Positions 40,701 to 50,681 of a stretch of DNA of 64,000 bases are shown piece by piece. Position 1 is the first letter of the stretch. The number at the start of each line of letters is the position of its first letter. The position numbers were made by a program, and so were the translations under genes. The stretch comes from Undaria pinnatifida. Taxonomy: Eukaryota > Sar > Phaeophyceae > Laminariales > Alariaceae. The stretch spans positions 3,655,374 through 3,719,373 of the forward strand of contig JABAKD010000024.1 of the NCBI GenBank assembly GCA_012845835.1. The letters are read 5' to 3'. The notes under the pieces are model-generated. The model searched no databases. It was not told the DNA's origin and was given only the letters and a program-made list of their open reading frames with translations.

Positions 40701-43111
40701 AAAACAAAAATACACGCCATCTATCTCCTAGGATAGTTATCGTTTCCTCGCAACTACACGACGCGCCAAACTTCTCCATGCAACATCCGTCCAAGTTGAG
40801 CATCTGCTCCTCTTACGCATTCCGTTCCTCCTTGTACACTCCACATACATTCTCCAATTTAATGAGTTCTACTCTCGTCCGCGTTGCCATAAGGGCATGT
40901 CTGTGCGCGTTCTTCCTCCTCCACCCGACTACTGGTATACTGGGGGGGGGGGGACACTTTTTGGTCTTTGTATTTTAGCGTGTTAGGGCCATGCCTACTG
41001 GACAGAACCCTTCGTACTGCGCTGCAATTTTTGAGCTTTTTTTTCACTCCGTTGTGCTACGAAAAGGCTAGCACTTTCTTTGGCCTCATCATCTGAATGA
41101 CGGGTCTTCTTAACCTACTGTGTCGTCGGAATGTCATTCTTGTCTGACAATTCTACCGCATGCATGTTGTGTTTCTCGACCATGAGGCTGTTCGCCAGGT
41201 TGCGCTTTCATCTTCTTCTCTCAACTTTCGTGTTCGGGTGGGGTGTACAGCTCCTGGAGTCACCACCCTTCGGGGAAAAGAAGATGCACCGCTGTCGTAG
41301 CGTTCCTGTTGCGAGTAGTTCTACGGTAGCCCCCCAACGTTTCTTTTGGCGAAATCGCCGGTTTGGATCCCGGCCGAATCTCCTTAAATACGGTGCCCTT
41401 TGCCACCCCGACGCCATCATTCGATAGTCCTTTCCAAACAAGAAAGTATACTAAGATATCCTATTCATAGAATCCTTCCTCGTGTCGGGCAGCCATGATG
41501 ATGGAACGGTCGTTGAAGAAAATCGCTGATTCCGGGGGGAGGCTATATCGTAGTGTTCCTCTTGTACTCGCTGTATCGTAACGTGCCACCGTGCCCAAGA
41601 TAGAATTGTCTGCTACGCTGCTCGAAGTAAAAATGGGAGTATATTGCCCCCCCCCCCCTCCCCTTACTGTCGGCGTGGTCCTTATATCGTATCAGTATAG
41701 GCTGTCGTGGCGATCCCACGAGGTACCAGGAATGTATAATTCAACGCTCAATACGTGCCACTCAAGAGCCATAGCGTATGCAAGGGGAAATATGGAAAGT
41801 TGAACCTATGCGGTACTCATATACGTTTATTAGGAATTACGCGGTTTTTATTATGCCCACCCGACATCCAGGATACACCATCCACGTACTATTCTGATGA
41901 TGCGACAACAACAACTACTACTGCTACTTTACAGCAGGAGTCAGAAGTACCGGCGCGGCCGACTTGATTTCGGTATAGAACACACCCTGTCTCAAGTACA
42001 TATCCACAGCTTGCGCCAACATCTCTTTTCTTGGTGGATGTACTACTGTGCACGCATACCGTAGTAGCAGTAGGAGAGCAGTAGCCAGGGTTTCTAGTCT
42101 TCGCTTACTGAAACAGCATGCAACAGTAGTAGTAGGGGCATGTTGTGCTGGCAGCCCTACTGTCCAAAGTCGCCACACACCGTCGGGCCTACGTGCAACG
42201 CAGGTGGACTGTACTGCCTGCTGTACATGTAAAGTCACATACCGGGTACACACTAACCGAGGACCAACGCCTGAATGGGTAGAGTGAACCGTAACTGGAC
42301 CAAGGCCGGCGGACCGTAGAGCAGTAGGAGAGCAGTAGCCAGGGTTTCTAGTCTTCGCTTACTGAAACAGCATGCAACAGTAGTAGTAGGGGCATGTTGT
42401 GCTAACAGCCCTACTGTCCAAAGTCGCCACACACCGTCGGGCCTACGTGCAACGCAGGTGGACTGTACTGCCTGCTGTACATGTAAAGTCACATACCGGG
42501 TACACACTAACCGAGGACCAACCCCTGAATGGGTAGAGTGAACCGTAACTGGACCAAGGCCGGCGGAAGCCTGTTTTTATGGCCGGGGGTTTTATTAGTG
42601 GGTGAGCTTGCGCAAGTCCAACACTACCCGGAATGATGGCGTTCCGGGTGTCTATCTCCACCGCACCTGTTCCCCAGGGGTCATGTCGGGTCGAAATACC
42701 CACGCATCCGTACAAACGGAAGCTTGCACTGCTGAAGTAATAACGGGGACCGCCAGTAGGGACCGCTCGCGCTGTCGTTACCACGAGAACTGAAGGATAC
42801 GCCAGCTAACCAGCTTGATTGCGAATTAATTTTACGTAATAATTGAGTTAAAGTGACACACGACGTGTATGGAAATGCGTGGAGGTGTGGTGTGGGCTTG
42901 AGCTTTATTTTTCACCATCCGCCGGAGAATGAAAAATATATACCTAAGAGTAATGATAGTGCTAATAGGTAATGGATCTCTTCGTCTCGTTTTCAGATGT
43001 AGTTCGGCATACCTTTGCCCCTTCCCTGGCGAAATCGATCGCAGCAGCTCTCCCGATGCCAGTCGATGCTCCAGTCACGAGCGCCACCTTGCCTTCAAGC
43101 TTGCCCGGCAT
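31654..43111 (-). CDS. Classical short-chain dehydrogenase/reductase, six exons, 257 aa
   Basis: Exons in transcript order are 43111-43013, 39138-39037, 34899-34723, 33833-33675, 33020-32880 and 31749-31654. They join to 258 codons including the stop, with every intron in phase 0 and every boundary GT-AG. The product shows all landmarks of a classical SDR: the cofactor loop TGASTGIG (residues 13-20), NNAG (90-93), catalytic Asn115 (MIDVN), Ser144 (VDSS), Tyr162 and Lys166 (YAATK), and a C-terminal [10 protein letters not shown]. Arg39 at the end of strand beta-2 (VVLSAR) and the lack of an acidic residue there favour NADP(H). The Ser-to-Tyr spacing is about five residues longer than usual. 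The length is typical for the family, which oxidises or reduces alcohols and ketones; the substrate cannot be read. Introns of 3.9 and 4.1 kb are filled with MITEs, so under 7% of the gene is coding. Confidence 0.93.
32138..32401. mobile_element. F1 MITE, degenerate
   Basis: Left end AAGCTACGGTTGTAGAGG, then the CTGAGGTGCCTCA, GATTTTTTTGGAGAAA and GATTTTGGGTTAAGGAG blocks, and right end ATCTATCGCAGCACGCGTC. It lies in the last SDR intron. Confidence 0.7.
32880..33020 (-). CDS. SDR gene exon 5 (PG motif and substrate loop)
   Basis: The 47 codons encode [20 protein letters not shown], the variable substrate loop and [10 protein letters not shown]. The acceptor is CCACAG and the donor GTAATA. 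Confidence 0.93.
33675..33833 (-). CDS. SDR gene exon 4 (catalytic Ser, Tyr, Lys)
   Basis: The 53 codons run from [18 protein letters not shown] to AKYAAIE before GTTAGC, and carry the YxxxK pair in [11 protein letters not shown]. The acceptor is CAGCAG. Confidence 0.93.
34374..34613. mobile_element. F1 MITE, degenerate
   Basis: From TATGCTACGGTAAAAAC through CTATTTTGACAACATTAAAA and TCATTCAGAAACTG to CTCCTATCGTAGCACGCGG, it has the F1 layout with worn ends. It ends about 110 bp downstream of SDR exon 3. Confidence 0.7.
34723..34899 (-). CDS. SDR gene exon 3 (NNAG and catalytic Asn)
   Basis: The 59 codons begin [18 protein letters not shown], include NNAG and MIDVN, and end FKYQ before GTACAC. 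The acceptor is GCGTAG. Confidence 0.93.
34900..36340. other. SDR intron 2, proximal part, no feature recognised
   Basis: Short overlapping open frames only. No shared repeat was identified in this 1.4 kb. Confidence 0.35.
36341..36864. mobile_element. F3 MITE split by an F1 MITE
   Basis: The F3 ends are GATCGAAGCTCCGGTAGGGG and, inverted, GACACGTGCTACGGTAGGGG. Between its CGCTAGCGACC and CTCGTGTGAGTGGCTC blocks sits a complete F1 element (36428-36680), so F1 inserted after F3. Confidence 0.88.
36428..36680. mobile_element. F1 MITE nested in F3
   Basis: The ends are GACGCGTGCTACGTTAGAGG and the inverse of GACGCATGCTACGATAGAGG. Flanks read CCCT on the left and (C)CCTT on the right, consistent with a 4-bp duplication within one base. 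Confidence 0.88.
36865..39036. other. SDR intron 2, distal part, no repeat recognised
   Basis: GC-richer stretches near 37570-37870 and 38070-38320 hold overlapping open frames on both strands, none with a recognised domain. They may be worn element coding sequence. Confidence 0.3.
39037..39138 (-). CDS. SDR gene exon 2
   Basis: The 34 codons run from [20 protein letters not shown] to VVVVGDVSK, between an AATCAG acceptor and a GTGGAA donor. They supply beta-2 with Arg39 and beta-3 with the GDV motif that contacts the adenine ring. Confidence 0.92.
39373..39556 (+). repeat. Dispersed repeat R15, copy 1
   Basis: CGAGTCGACGAGGGAAGAAA, GATCTGAGTTACTAC and the AATGGGATG end match 62503-62672. 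Confidence 0.75.
40225..40562. mobile_element. F3 MITE, intact with TGTT target duplication and an expanded end
   Basis: The ends are GACAAAAGCTACGGTAGAGG and the inverse of GACCAACGCTTCGGTAGGGG. TGTT flanks both sides (40221-40224, 40563-40566). Next to the left end a ~26-bp unit (GGGGATGTTAGTTCTGGTA) is repeated about four times (40241-40325). It lies in SDR intron 1. Confidence 0.92.
41046..41303. mobile_element. F1 MITE, degenerate
   Basis: GTTGTGCTACGAAAAGGCTAGCAC on the left, then CTTCTTAACC, GTCGTCGGAATGTCATTC, and CACCGCTGTCGTAGCG on the right. It abuts an F14 element. Confidence 0.65.
41313..41561. mobile_element. F14 MITE
   Basis: The ends are GAGTAGTTCTACGGTAGCCC and the inverse of GAGGAACACTACGATATAGC. 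Flanks are TTGC and TTGT. Interior blocks CGAAATCGCCGGTTT and TCGTGTCGGGCAG match the other F14 copies. Confidence 0.85.
42067..42567 (+). repeat. Tandem duplication of a 247-bp unit
   Basis: Units 42067-42313 and 42321-42567 differ at only a few positions and are separated by 7 bp. They begin GCAGTAGGAGAGCAGTAGCC and end AAGGCCGGCGGA. Confidence 0.95.
42640..42920 (+). repeat. Dispersed repeat R7, uninterrupted copy
   Basis: Matches 28275-28298 plus 28581-28835, and so shows the pre-insertion state of the F3 element there. It ends 93 bp from the intron-1 boundary of the SDR gene. Confidence 0.75.
43013..43111 (-). CDS. SDR gene exon 1 (start codon and cofactor loop)
   Basis: The exon starts at the ATG of [20 protein letters not shown] and ends ...AREGAK before the donor GTATGC. 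The start sits seven residues before the first beta strand, which is normal for the family. Confidence 0.93.
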
Positions 43112-44714
43112 GATAGAGTTACTGTAGTACGACCTAGGTTCTGGCAGTCAGTGTTAAAGGCCACACTCGCTCGCTGCCAGGAAGCTGTCGGAGTAGAAAA
43201 TGGAGCGAGGGGGGAAGGAAGTTGCCCGTTCAATTTAGGGTAACGTGAAAACGACGTAATGAACCAGAAGAGCTCGCATGCATCCCTTTGAAAACGGAGG
43301 AACCGGAGCAAAAACAGAAAACAGAACTGCCCCTATAACCACAATGACGCTTCGTATAAGATAAACAGTACGACCCGTGCTGGGAAAGAGGCGTCACTTT
43401 TCGTCCGTAACGAATGGTTTCTGAATGAAGGGGCGTCTTAACCCAAAATCGTCGAAAATGACCATTGTTTTGGCTGATTGTTGTTGTGTTCCTAGGCCAT
43501 GAGATTTTTCATACGGTAGCAGTACCTGAAATGTATTGTTGTTGATACGCTATGTTGGTCTTGTCAACCCTGTTGCTATACGGACGGCGATCGACCGTGG
43601 ATTTTTTCTCGGGGAGAGGTGATATGATCAACACCGTGAAGCAGCAACGGTCAATACGGCGGAGTAATGGGTAGGTTCTATGGTCACCCTCACCTGCCCG
43701 TGTGTCGAAGTAATCATACAAGGAGTGATGCACACGAAACTTTCTGACTTTTGATGAGTATAGTTTCTCCCAGGTAATGCATGGTATTGCGGCGTTCTCG
43801 TGAAAGTGTTCAAACTCGAAACATTCAACGGCTCAATTGTTTCGCATGCCATACGCTCGTAGAGCTATCTATTTACTTTCAGTATGTCTGTCCGTACACT
43901 AAACCCACACAGTACGTACTATGTTGTGGTGTACTCTCAACAGATGCGTTATGGCGCGATTTGTCAGGATGGTATGTACGCCTACAAAGTAATATTTCCT
44001 ACGAAAAATGGCATACGGCGTAGTCGCGACAAGTCGAGACGGTTACAGCTCACAGCACAACACCTATATTCTCGAATTCAGCAGAAGCCCGTGGGGAGAA
44101 TCACTGCACAACTGGTTTGGTACACGGACCCCAATCGACTCCAAAGAGAGACAGCGGAGAGGAAATATATGCGCCATGGTCGGTGACATTTCCAGTTCTT
44201 TGTGTCGGTTGCATGCTACGGCTCGGATAAAACCATCCATGCCCACACACGCCTCTGTGCACGAACCCGAAGATACGCCCGGCGGGTGGTACAAGCTCCA
44301 CAGGTTTTTATACAGCAACGTACCGAATTGCCACCGGGTAGTGGCACGAAGGGGTCTCAGCACGTGAGAGATGCTGGGCACACGTCTACCTGTATCAAAC
44401 GGCGAGACCGACGTGGCGTGTCCTCCACGTGTACACGTTGCCCCGTGCTATTCCATCACAATTACGGATCCACTGCGAACTCCTCGTCAGTGCCTTGCCA
44501 GTCCAATCACCACATTTGTTTTGCGGAAGAAAGTGCTGCATCTGTCGACTCCGCTGTTGTCCTGTGGCTGCTGCTTCTGATTCCGTGCTGTGACTGACGC
44601 AGCCGCCGGCGGCGCTGTTGCTACTGCTGCCGCTACTATTCTGTAATCAATATCTCCTGCTGTCACGGGCGCATTTCGTGCCCGGGCTATGACATTGTAG
44701 GCGAATAGAACGAT
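43112..44714. other. 5' flank of the SDR gene
   Basis: The promoter of the SDR gene must lie here, but no motif stands out. 43395-43530 has F1-like blocks (TTAACCCAAAATCGTCG, CCATGAGATTTTTCAT). The overlapping open frames at 44000-44600 on both strands have no recognised domain. Confidence 0.35.
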
Positions 44715-46300
44715 TCATAATCCGGGTGTGAGACCCTATCCTCCCTAGGTGAGGTGGGGCCTCGGCTTTACCCCGAGTAGCAACCCCGCGCTGGCTCCAC
44801 GAACCTTACCCAATAATCAAACAAAGCCGATTGGGGGTGGGATTTCCACACCGTACGGGGCGTATCGACCAAGAAGATCACTGTTTTTGTCCCTGGGTTG
44901 CTGAGTGGTAGATGAACGGAAGAAGGTTTCATACAAAGATTGGACCTTATCCTCCCCTGGTGCGGCGGGACCTCGACTTTGCCCCGAGAGAAAACTACCA
45001 TAACGCGCTGGATCCACCAACTCCGGCCAATCAGTAATCAGTGATGTGACTGGGGGTCGGTATTGACCGAGAGGGTCGATGCCTTCGTTCTCGGGGTCCT
45101 GGTCTTACAAGAAATTAAAAAAGTATTTCTGATCCTGTATGGGTTCTTATCCTTTCCGGGTTAGACGGGACCACGATGTTGGCTCGGGGGGTAACTCTTG
45201 CCAAGCGCTGGATCCATGAGACCCAGCCAATCAGCGATCAGTCGATGGGGATGGGGTTTCCGCGCCGTTCGGGGTAATACCTTCCCGGGGGATCACTTGC
45301 TTGGTCCCCTGGTTGTTGGAGTTGTATACGTACATGAAATACTTCTTGATCTGGAGGTGGGGCTCTACCCAACCCAGGCGCCGCAGGATTTCGACCTTGG
45401 CCCGACGGGCAGATCTTCCCGTGCGCTTGGCCTATGAGCCGAAGCCAACAGACAATCAGCGGAAGGGGTTGGGGTTTCCACACCGTGCGCGTTGGGATCC
45501 AGGAGTCATCCCACGCTAGGGGTGCCACAAACGTTTCTGCGAGGTCCTAACGTATGGAGCTTATCATGTCACGCGAAACATGACTTCGAAGACATTCGTT
45601 CGCGCCATCCGACCGACATTCCTATGCACTAATCCTAAAAACAAAAATTGTACTCGTAAAGTATGATGCTAACCGATGGTTCCAAACGTTATGAACTCTA
45701 ACCAATCAGAAGATCAAAAACGTTTGACCCAAAAATGCAGCCCCTACTGTGCGATGACTCCGAGGGATCTCTATTTTTGTCCGCGGGCTGTCGTATACTT
45801 ATACATGTATGGAGAGATTTCAGATCCGGCGAGGGGATCTTGTCCTTCCCGGGTGCGGCGGGACCACGACGTTGACCAGAGGGTCAACTCTCCTCGCGCT
45901 CTACATCTATGAACCCCGATCAACCAGCGATCAGTGGATGGGGGTGGGATTTTCACACCGTGCCGGGCAATATCGACCTGGGGGGTCACGTTTTTGGTCC
46001 TCGGTTGTGTTGAGTTGTAGATGTTTTCAAGGCCTCCATATCTGGAGATGGCGCTCTATCCTCCCCGAGCGCGGCTGAGTCCCTGGGTCATTGCCTATCA
46101 GCGATCAGCCGATGGGGTCAGCGTTTCTACACCCTACGGGACGGTGTGGACCCAAAAGATTGCAGTTGTCGTCCCAGATGGGTCAAAGTTGTAGAGACAT
46201 GGAGGAATTTCTAAATCGGGGATATCACCCTCCCCTCCTCGCCAGCGGCCAAACCCCGATGGTTTCATGGCTCGAATATTGCTATTATTCAGCACCAACC
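44715..46300 (-). repeat. Satellite array B, reverse orientation of array A
   Basis: About six or seven ~175-215-bp units share (reversed) the same landmarks as 12380-13430: CCAATCAGCGATCAG, GGGTTTCCACACCGT, GACCTCGACTTTGCCCCGAG. An F2 MITE interrupts one unit at 45503-45760. Confidence 0.85.
45503..45760. mobile_element. F2 MITE inserted in the satellite
   Basis: The ends are GAGTCATCCCACGCTAGGGG and the inverse of GAGTCATCGCACAGTAGGGG. Flanks CCAG and CGAG are a worn 4-bp duplication. Interior CATGACTTCGAAGACATTCG is shared with the other two F2 copies. Confidence 0.88.
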
Positions 46301-46727
46301 TTCTAGAAAAGAGCCAGCGGCATGAGGCAGGGATTGACCAACGGCCACATGCTTAGTAAAAATAAAAATGAGCATGAAGATTGGGTCAATGGGCGTTAGA
46401 ATCTGCCTCGACATTATCGACAATGTTTAGCATGCCACGGCCACGACTCGGTGCGACACGACACCTAATAACAACCTGAAATAGAGGTGTAGGGTAAGGT
46501 TTTTTCAAAGGATGTGGTTTATCTTTTTTCGTGGAAAAATCGTCAAAAACAAATCTGATCGAACCTATTCCGCTCTTCCTTGATCATCATTGGACACAAT
46601 AATATAGGCGCCACGCGCGAAACGCTGCTTATATGCCTCTGCGTGCATAACCCAACATCACGATACAGTTTCCTTTCTCTAACCCATCATTATTTAAAGC
46701 ACGAGACAACCAATATATGCAACATTG
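46301..46727. other. Intergenic sequence, no feature recognised
   Basis: AT-rich; nothing recognised. Confidence 0.35.
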
Positions 46728-46998
46728 GACCCGGGGGATCCGTTTTGGGGGCTTTTTATGAGGTGGTCTGGAGTCACTCGCGCGAGTGATTCCGTGTTAT
46801 TTTGCGGTCTTAAGCTTTGGTGCCATATTAATTTCGCAACATGAATCCACAGTGCAATAGTTAGCCGCGCTGCGCCAAGCATATCGCGTAAAGAATTGTC
46901 GGCAGTGAGGTACAGAGTCACTCGTGTGAGTATGATACCTTAAATCCGTGAGTGAAAAGGGGGGCGTATTAGCATCCCCCTTAACGTAGCCTTGATCA
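46728..46998. mobile_element. F3 MITE
   Basis: Left end GACCCGGGGGATCCG, then GGAGTCACTCGCGCGAGTGA, GAGGTACAGAGTCACTCGTG and right end TTAACGTAGCCTTGATC. Flanks do not match. Confidence 0.85.
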
Positions 46999-47014
46999 TA
47001 TTTCTATTTCTCGG

Positions 47015-47435
47015 TAACGCTATTTACGACACCGGTGTCGTAAACTCTTATCCATGACACCGCGCTGTGCTTCCCCCACACACGACGGATCATCACGGAC
47101 CTCTCACGGCTTTGTTGGCCCGGTGTCGAGCTATCCTTGAAGCTTTCGTATGGCCGAAACGGCCCGGATATCCTTTATCTGCGTACTCGTGCAGATTGTG
47201 AAACCGGTGTCGTATAAATATTTCGCGTTGCGGTTGCACATTTTTGCTGGAGCAGGCGGATGCCAGATATCTCGTCCAGTACTGGGCCGGTTCGGGCACA
47301 CGATACCTTCCTTGATAGCTCCATACCACAAAAACCGCCCGTGGCAGCTCCGGGATGAACCGGCCCAGGTAGCGCAAAAGCACAGCGCCGTGTCGCGAAC
47401 AAGATTTTACGCCACCAGCGTCGTAAATAGCGTTA
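47015..47435. mobile_element. TIR element with 30-bp ends, ~420 bp
   Basis: TAACGCTATTTACGAC begins the left end, and its inverse closes the right end; 27 of 30 terminal bases pair. The interior is GC-richer, with minus-strand frames (for example AIKEGIVCPNRPSTGRDIWH) that could be captured coding sequence but are not recognised. No target duplication is visible. Confidence 0.75.
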
Positions 47436-47521
47436 TTACTCTCCAACTTTTATTTCATCATATGCGTGCCACCGCCAGGCACCACCAACCACCGCTACCA
47501 CCAGCAACAACCCTCCCTTGT

Positions 47522-47592
47522 AACACCACCACCAACACCACCAACACCACCACCACCACCACCACCACCACCACCAACAACAACAACCACAA
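47522..47592. repeat. (ACC)n/(AAC)n microsatellite
   Basis: About 70 bp of ACC repeat passing into AAC repeat. Confidence 0.95.
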
Positions 47593-48379
47593 CGTATCCT
47601 ATCATGTATATACATGCATATTTACCGCTTCGCTCTACTCTATCTCGCCGCTCTTGCCACATCATATGAACATGGCAGAAAGTCATCGGAGAACCAAAAG
47701 AATATCTGGCATTTCTGTCATATGCAGCAACTTACAACTTTGGTTCCTGGGTCTGTTGCACATTCACCCGTGATATTCTCGAAGTAGGAGGATCGTTTCC
47801 TCCCCCTGCTTCCCTACGGTACAAAATTATCACCCACAACTACCAACAACTCGAGAGTGCGCACACATATACCTTCTTCTCGTTCCTTTTGGTCGACCTC
47901 AGAAAGAGCGCCTACCTATTTACTTCGTTCACGGTCAGTCAATCCGTTCGCCGATCGATCTGGAACATAACCCCCTCCACCACCCCCGCTGACTCGTCTA
48001 ACCACCAGGTACACGTATACACACTTTTTAAACCTCTCATTCAACTTATCATGTTCTGATATGTACTGGTGGTGTGTAGGGACACTACGCACCAGCAAGC
48101 GTGCTCGGCGCAAATGGGGAGTGGGGGGCGGGGGTGACGCGCGGGCGAGGGTCTGTAACTCGGTTTGTACCTGGTATATGGTGTCCGGCAGGAATAATGA
48201 TAAAGGCTCTAGAACATTCGTATTGATGTTTACTTGTTGAAAGCTTGTTACACTTCGTATATTGACTCATCACATGGCATTTGGACGATTCGTCCATTTT
48301 TTTACCAGCACCTTATTTGGTAGCTTTGCCATCTAAGTTCGTACTAGATACATCGCTGCCACCATTTGTGCTGCATCTA
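47593..48379. other. Intergenic sequence, no feature recognised
   Basis: Short frames only; no shared repeat found. Confidence 0.35.
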
Positions 48380-48965
48380 CAATAATAAATTAAAATACCC
48401 CATCAATAGCTGTGACATCGAAGTTTTCGTCGAAAGTCATCTTTGCAAGCTGTGTGTCATACTTCGATCGCGCTTATTAGTGCATGTCCCCATTAAGGAT
48501 AGAGGTCGGCGACTCCCCTAGGAAATAGCTGCATCAGGGTCAACAGGGTGATGAAAAATCAATCTCCGTGCGGAAACTATAAAACCCGTTTTTTCGCGGG
48601 GGACAACATCTGACGGCTGTTAATGCACCAGTATATTATGTATGTAGTATGTAGTTGTATGACCGCTGAGGGAAGTGGGGCGGGTATAGGGGGGATAGGT
48701 CTCATAAATAAATAGGAGATTACTGCACGCGTAATGCTAGTAGGCGAAGGTGGGGGCGGCGGGGAAGGGGGGGGGTTAGTTGAAACTTGAAAACCAAACA
48801 AAAAAAATGGAGCTGCCTCGAAAGGTAAATAGTTCATGTAACCTGCCGGATGGTGTTTATTTTTCTGGCTGATTTTGAACTTAGGTGGGGCGGAGGGGGA
48901 CGAGAGGAGGAGGGGGCGGGGGGGGGGGATTGAGGGGTTGTTGGGGCGGGGGGGGGGTGGAATGG
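48380..48965 (+). repeat. F4 repeat copy
   Basis: Diverged F4 end (CATCAATAGCTGTGACATCG) followed by the TTAAGGATAGAGGTCGGCGA, AAACTATAAAACCCG and G-run blocks. Confidence 0.75.
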
Positions 48966-49144
48966 GGGCGAAAGAGTCTACCTCCATACTGAATGCAGAT
49001 GCTTAATATTTAAAGATAAAGGGAAAACTACGAGGTGGATAGGAGAAAAATATACGTCGTGTTGGTTTGACGTTAATATGATATGGTATTAATAGTTATT
49101 GTCTTTTGCTTTAAATATGAGCACCACGACCGGTACTTTTCGTA

Positions 49145-49635
49145 TGATGCTGTGTTGGTTTTTCTCTTTGTACCCTGTCACGAATTAAGTTAGAATCGTT
49201 TACACGAATATACGATGGTGTCACCTGGGCAACCTTTGAGGACCCTGGTAGAGATGTAAGTCGGCACGAGATAGTAAGCCGGCAACTAGTTGCTTCTGGT
49301 ATGATATGTTGGTTTTCTGTTTGTACCCTGACACGAAATAGTTGAGGATCGTCTACATGAATATACGATGGTGTCACCTGGGCAACCGTTGGGAACCTTG
49401 GTAGAGATGTGAGTCGGCACGACATGGTAAGTCGCCAACAAGTTGTTAGTGAGACAAATAGTTAGTTGTTTCCCGGAGGTGCCGACTCTCCGATTCATTG
49501 GATTTCGTGCCGTTGGGAACCTTGGTAGAGATTTGAGTCGGCACGACATGGTAAGTCGCCAACAAGTTGTTAGTGAGACAAATAGTTAGTTGTTTCCCGG
49601 AGGTGCCGACTCTCCGATTCATTGGATTTCCATAC
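49145..49635 (+). repeat. Nested tandem duplications (~155 bp and ~125 bp)
   Basis: 49145-49290 and 49300-49450 share ATACGATGGTGTCACCTGGG and GAGTCGGCACGA blocks. The stretch from CGTTGGGAACCTTGGTAGAG to TTCATTGGATTTC occurs twice in a row, almost unchanged, so this duplication is recent. Confidence 0.9.
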
Positions 49636-49639
49636 TTGT

Positions 49640-50680
49640 AGGAAGGGATGTTAAATGCTGGATACATGTTCCCATTTTTATGCGGGGTTCCCTCGGCTGG
49701 GGGGGGCTGATTGGGCTCGCGGCGCTCGCCTGTCTTATGTCGGCAACAGTCGGCTGGCCATCAGCTGGTTTCGCCAGCCAACTTGCCGACTAAAAAGCCA
49801 CTTAGTCATTTTACGGCACCTATCGATTAGTTATCAGTCGTGATTCGTGCCGACTCACAGCTCTAGACCTTGGCCATTTGGGTACACCTACGGTCAATCA
49901 AACAACCATGCCTGGTCAACACTGCTGTAGGATAGCTACGAAGGACAGAGATACTATTAGTATTAAATGTGTGTTCTTGACGTTAAACTCATATTCCACC
50001 CATCTGCATCCAGCACACGCAGTGTCGTGCCGATGCCTCCCACGAGAGCGACGAGCTTTGAAGCCACACACTATGAGACAGAGATGCACATTGCAAATAC
50101 AGCAAGGTGATTTAGTCATGCCATGCTACATGCAATGAGCACGAGGGGGAGAAATGTGCAATCCAGCACTCAGGCCTAATTTTTCAACGCATGTTTATTG
50201 CATGCACGCTCGGCTAGGTTACTTCGTTCGTCATACATTGGGCGGCGACCATGACGACGGTACGTACGCAGTACCCAATGCACTACTTTGGTGTGGTCTA
50301 CACAGCTTCACTGTTTCTGTATGTATGAGTAAGGAAGATTACCTCTGAGCGCTGAGGTGCAAGCGGCGGAACTACGCGCACTCTGAAACCGGTGCACTTT
50401 TAACTCTCCGCTCTACCGCTCGCCACCCGGCCCCTGGCGACCGCACGCCCGTGCCAAGCCCGCCCCACCCACAAGCCCTCGGTGTCCGCGCCGACGCAAC
50501 CGCCGACAAATCCCAACTCCGCGAGCGCGGGGCATGAAAAGCCTCTCCCGGGGACGGCTCGCGATCTTCCCCGAAAGGTAGAGAATCGTAAATAAAGTGC
50601 AAACCCCACCCAGCTCCTGGCGTATCAGATAGGACCACAAGTGTGCCGCTGCACTGCCGTATTGCTACTGTATGCTGCCG
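49640..50680. other. Intergenic sequence, no feature recognised
   Basis: A GC-rich block at 50380-50630 gives three overlapping minus-strand frames without recognised domains. The rest shows nothing. Confidence 0.35.
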
Positions 50681-50681
50681 T

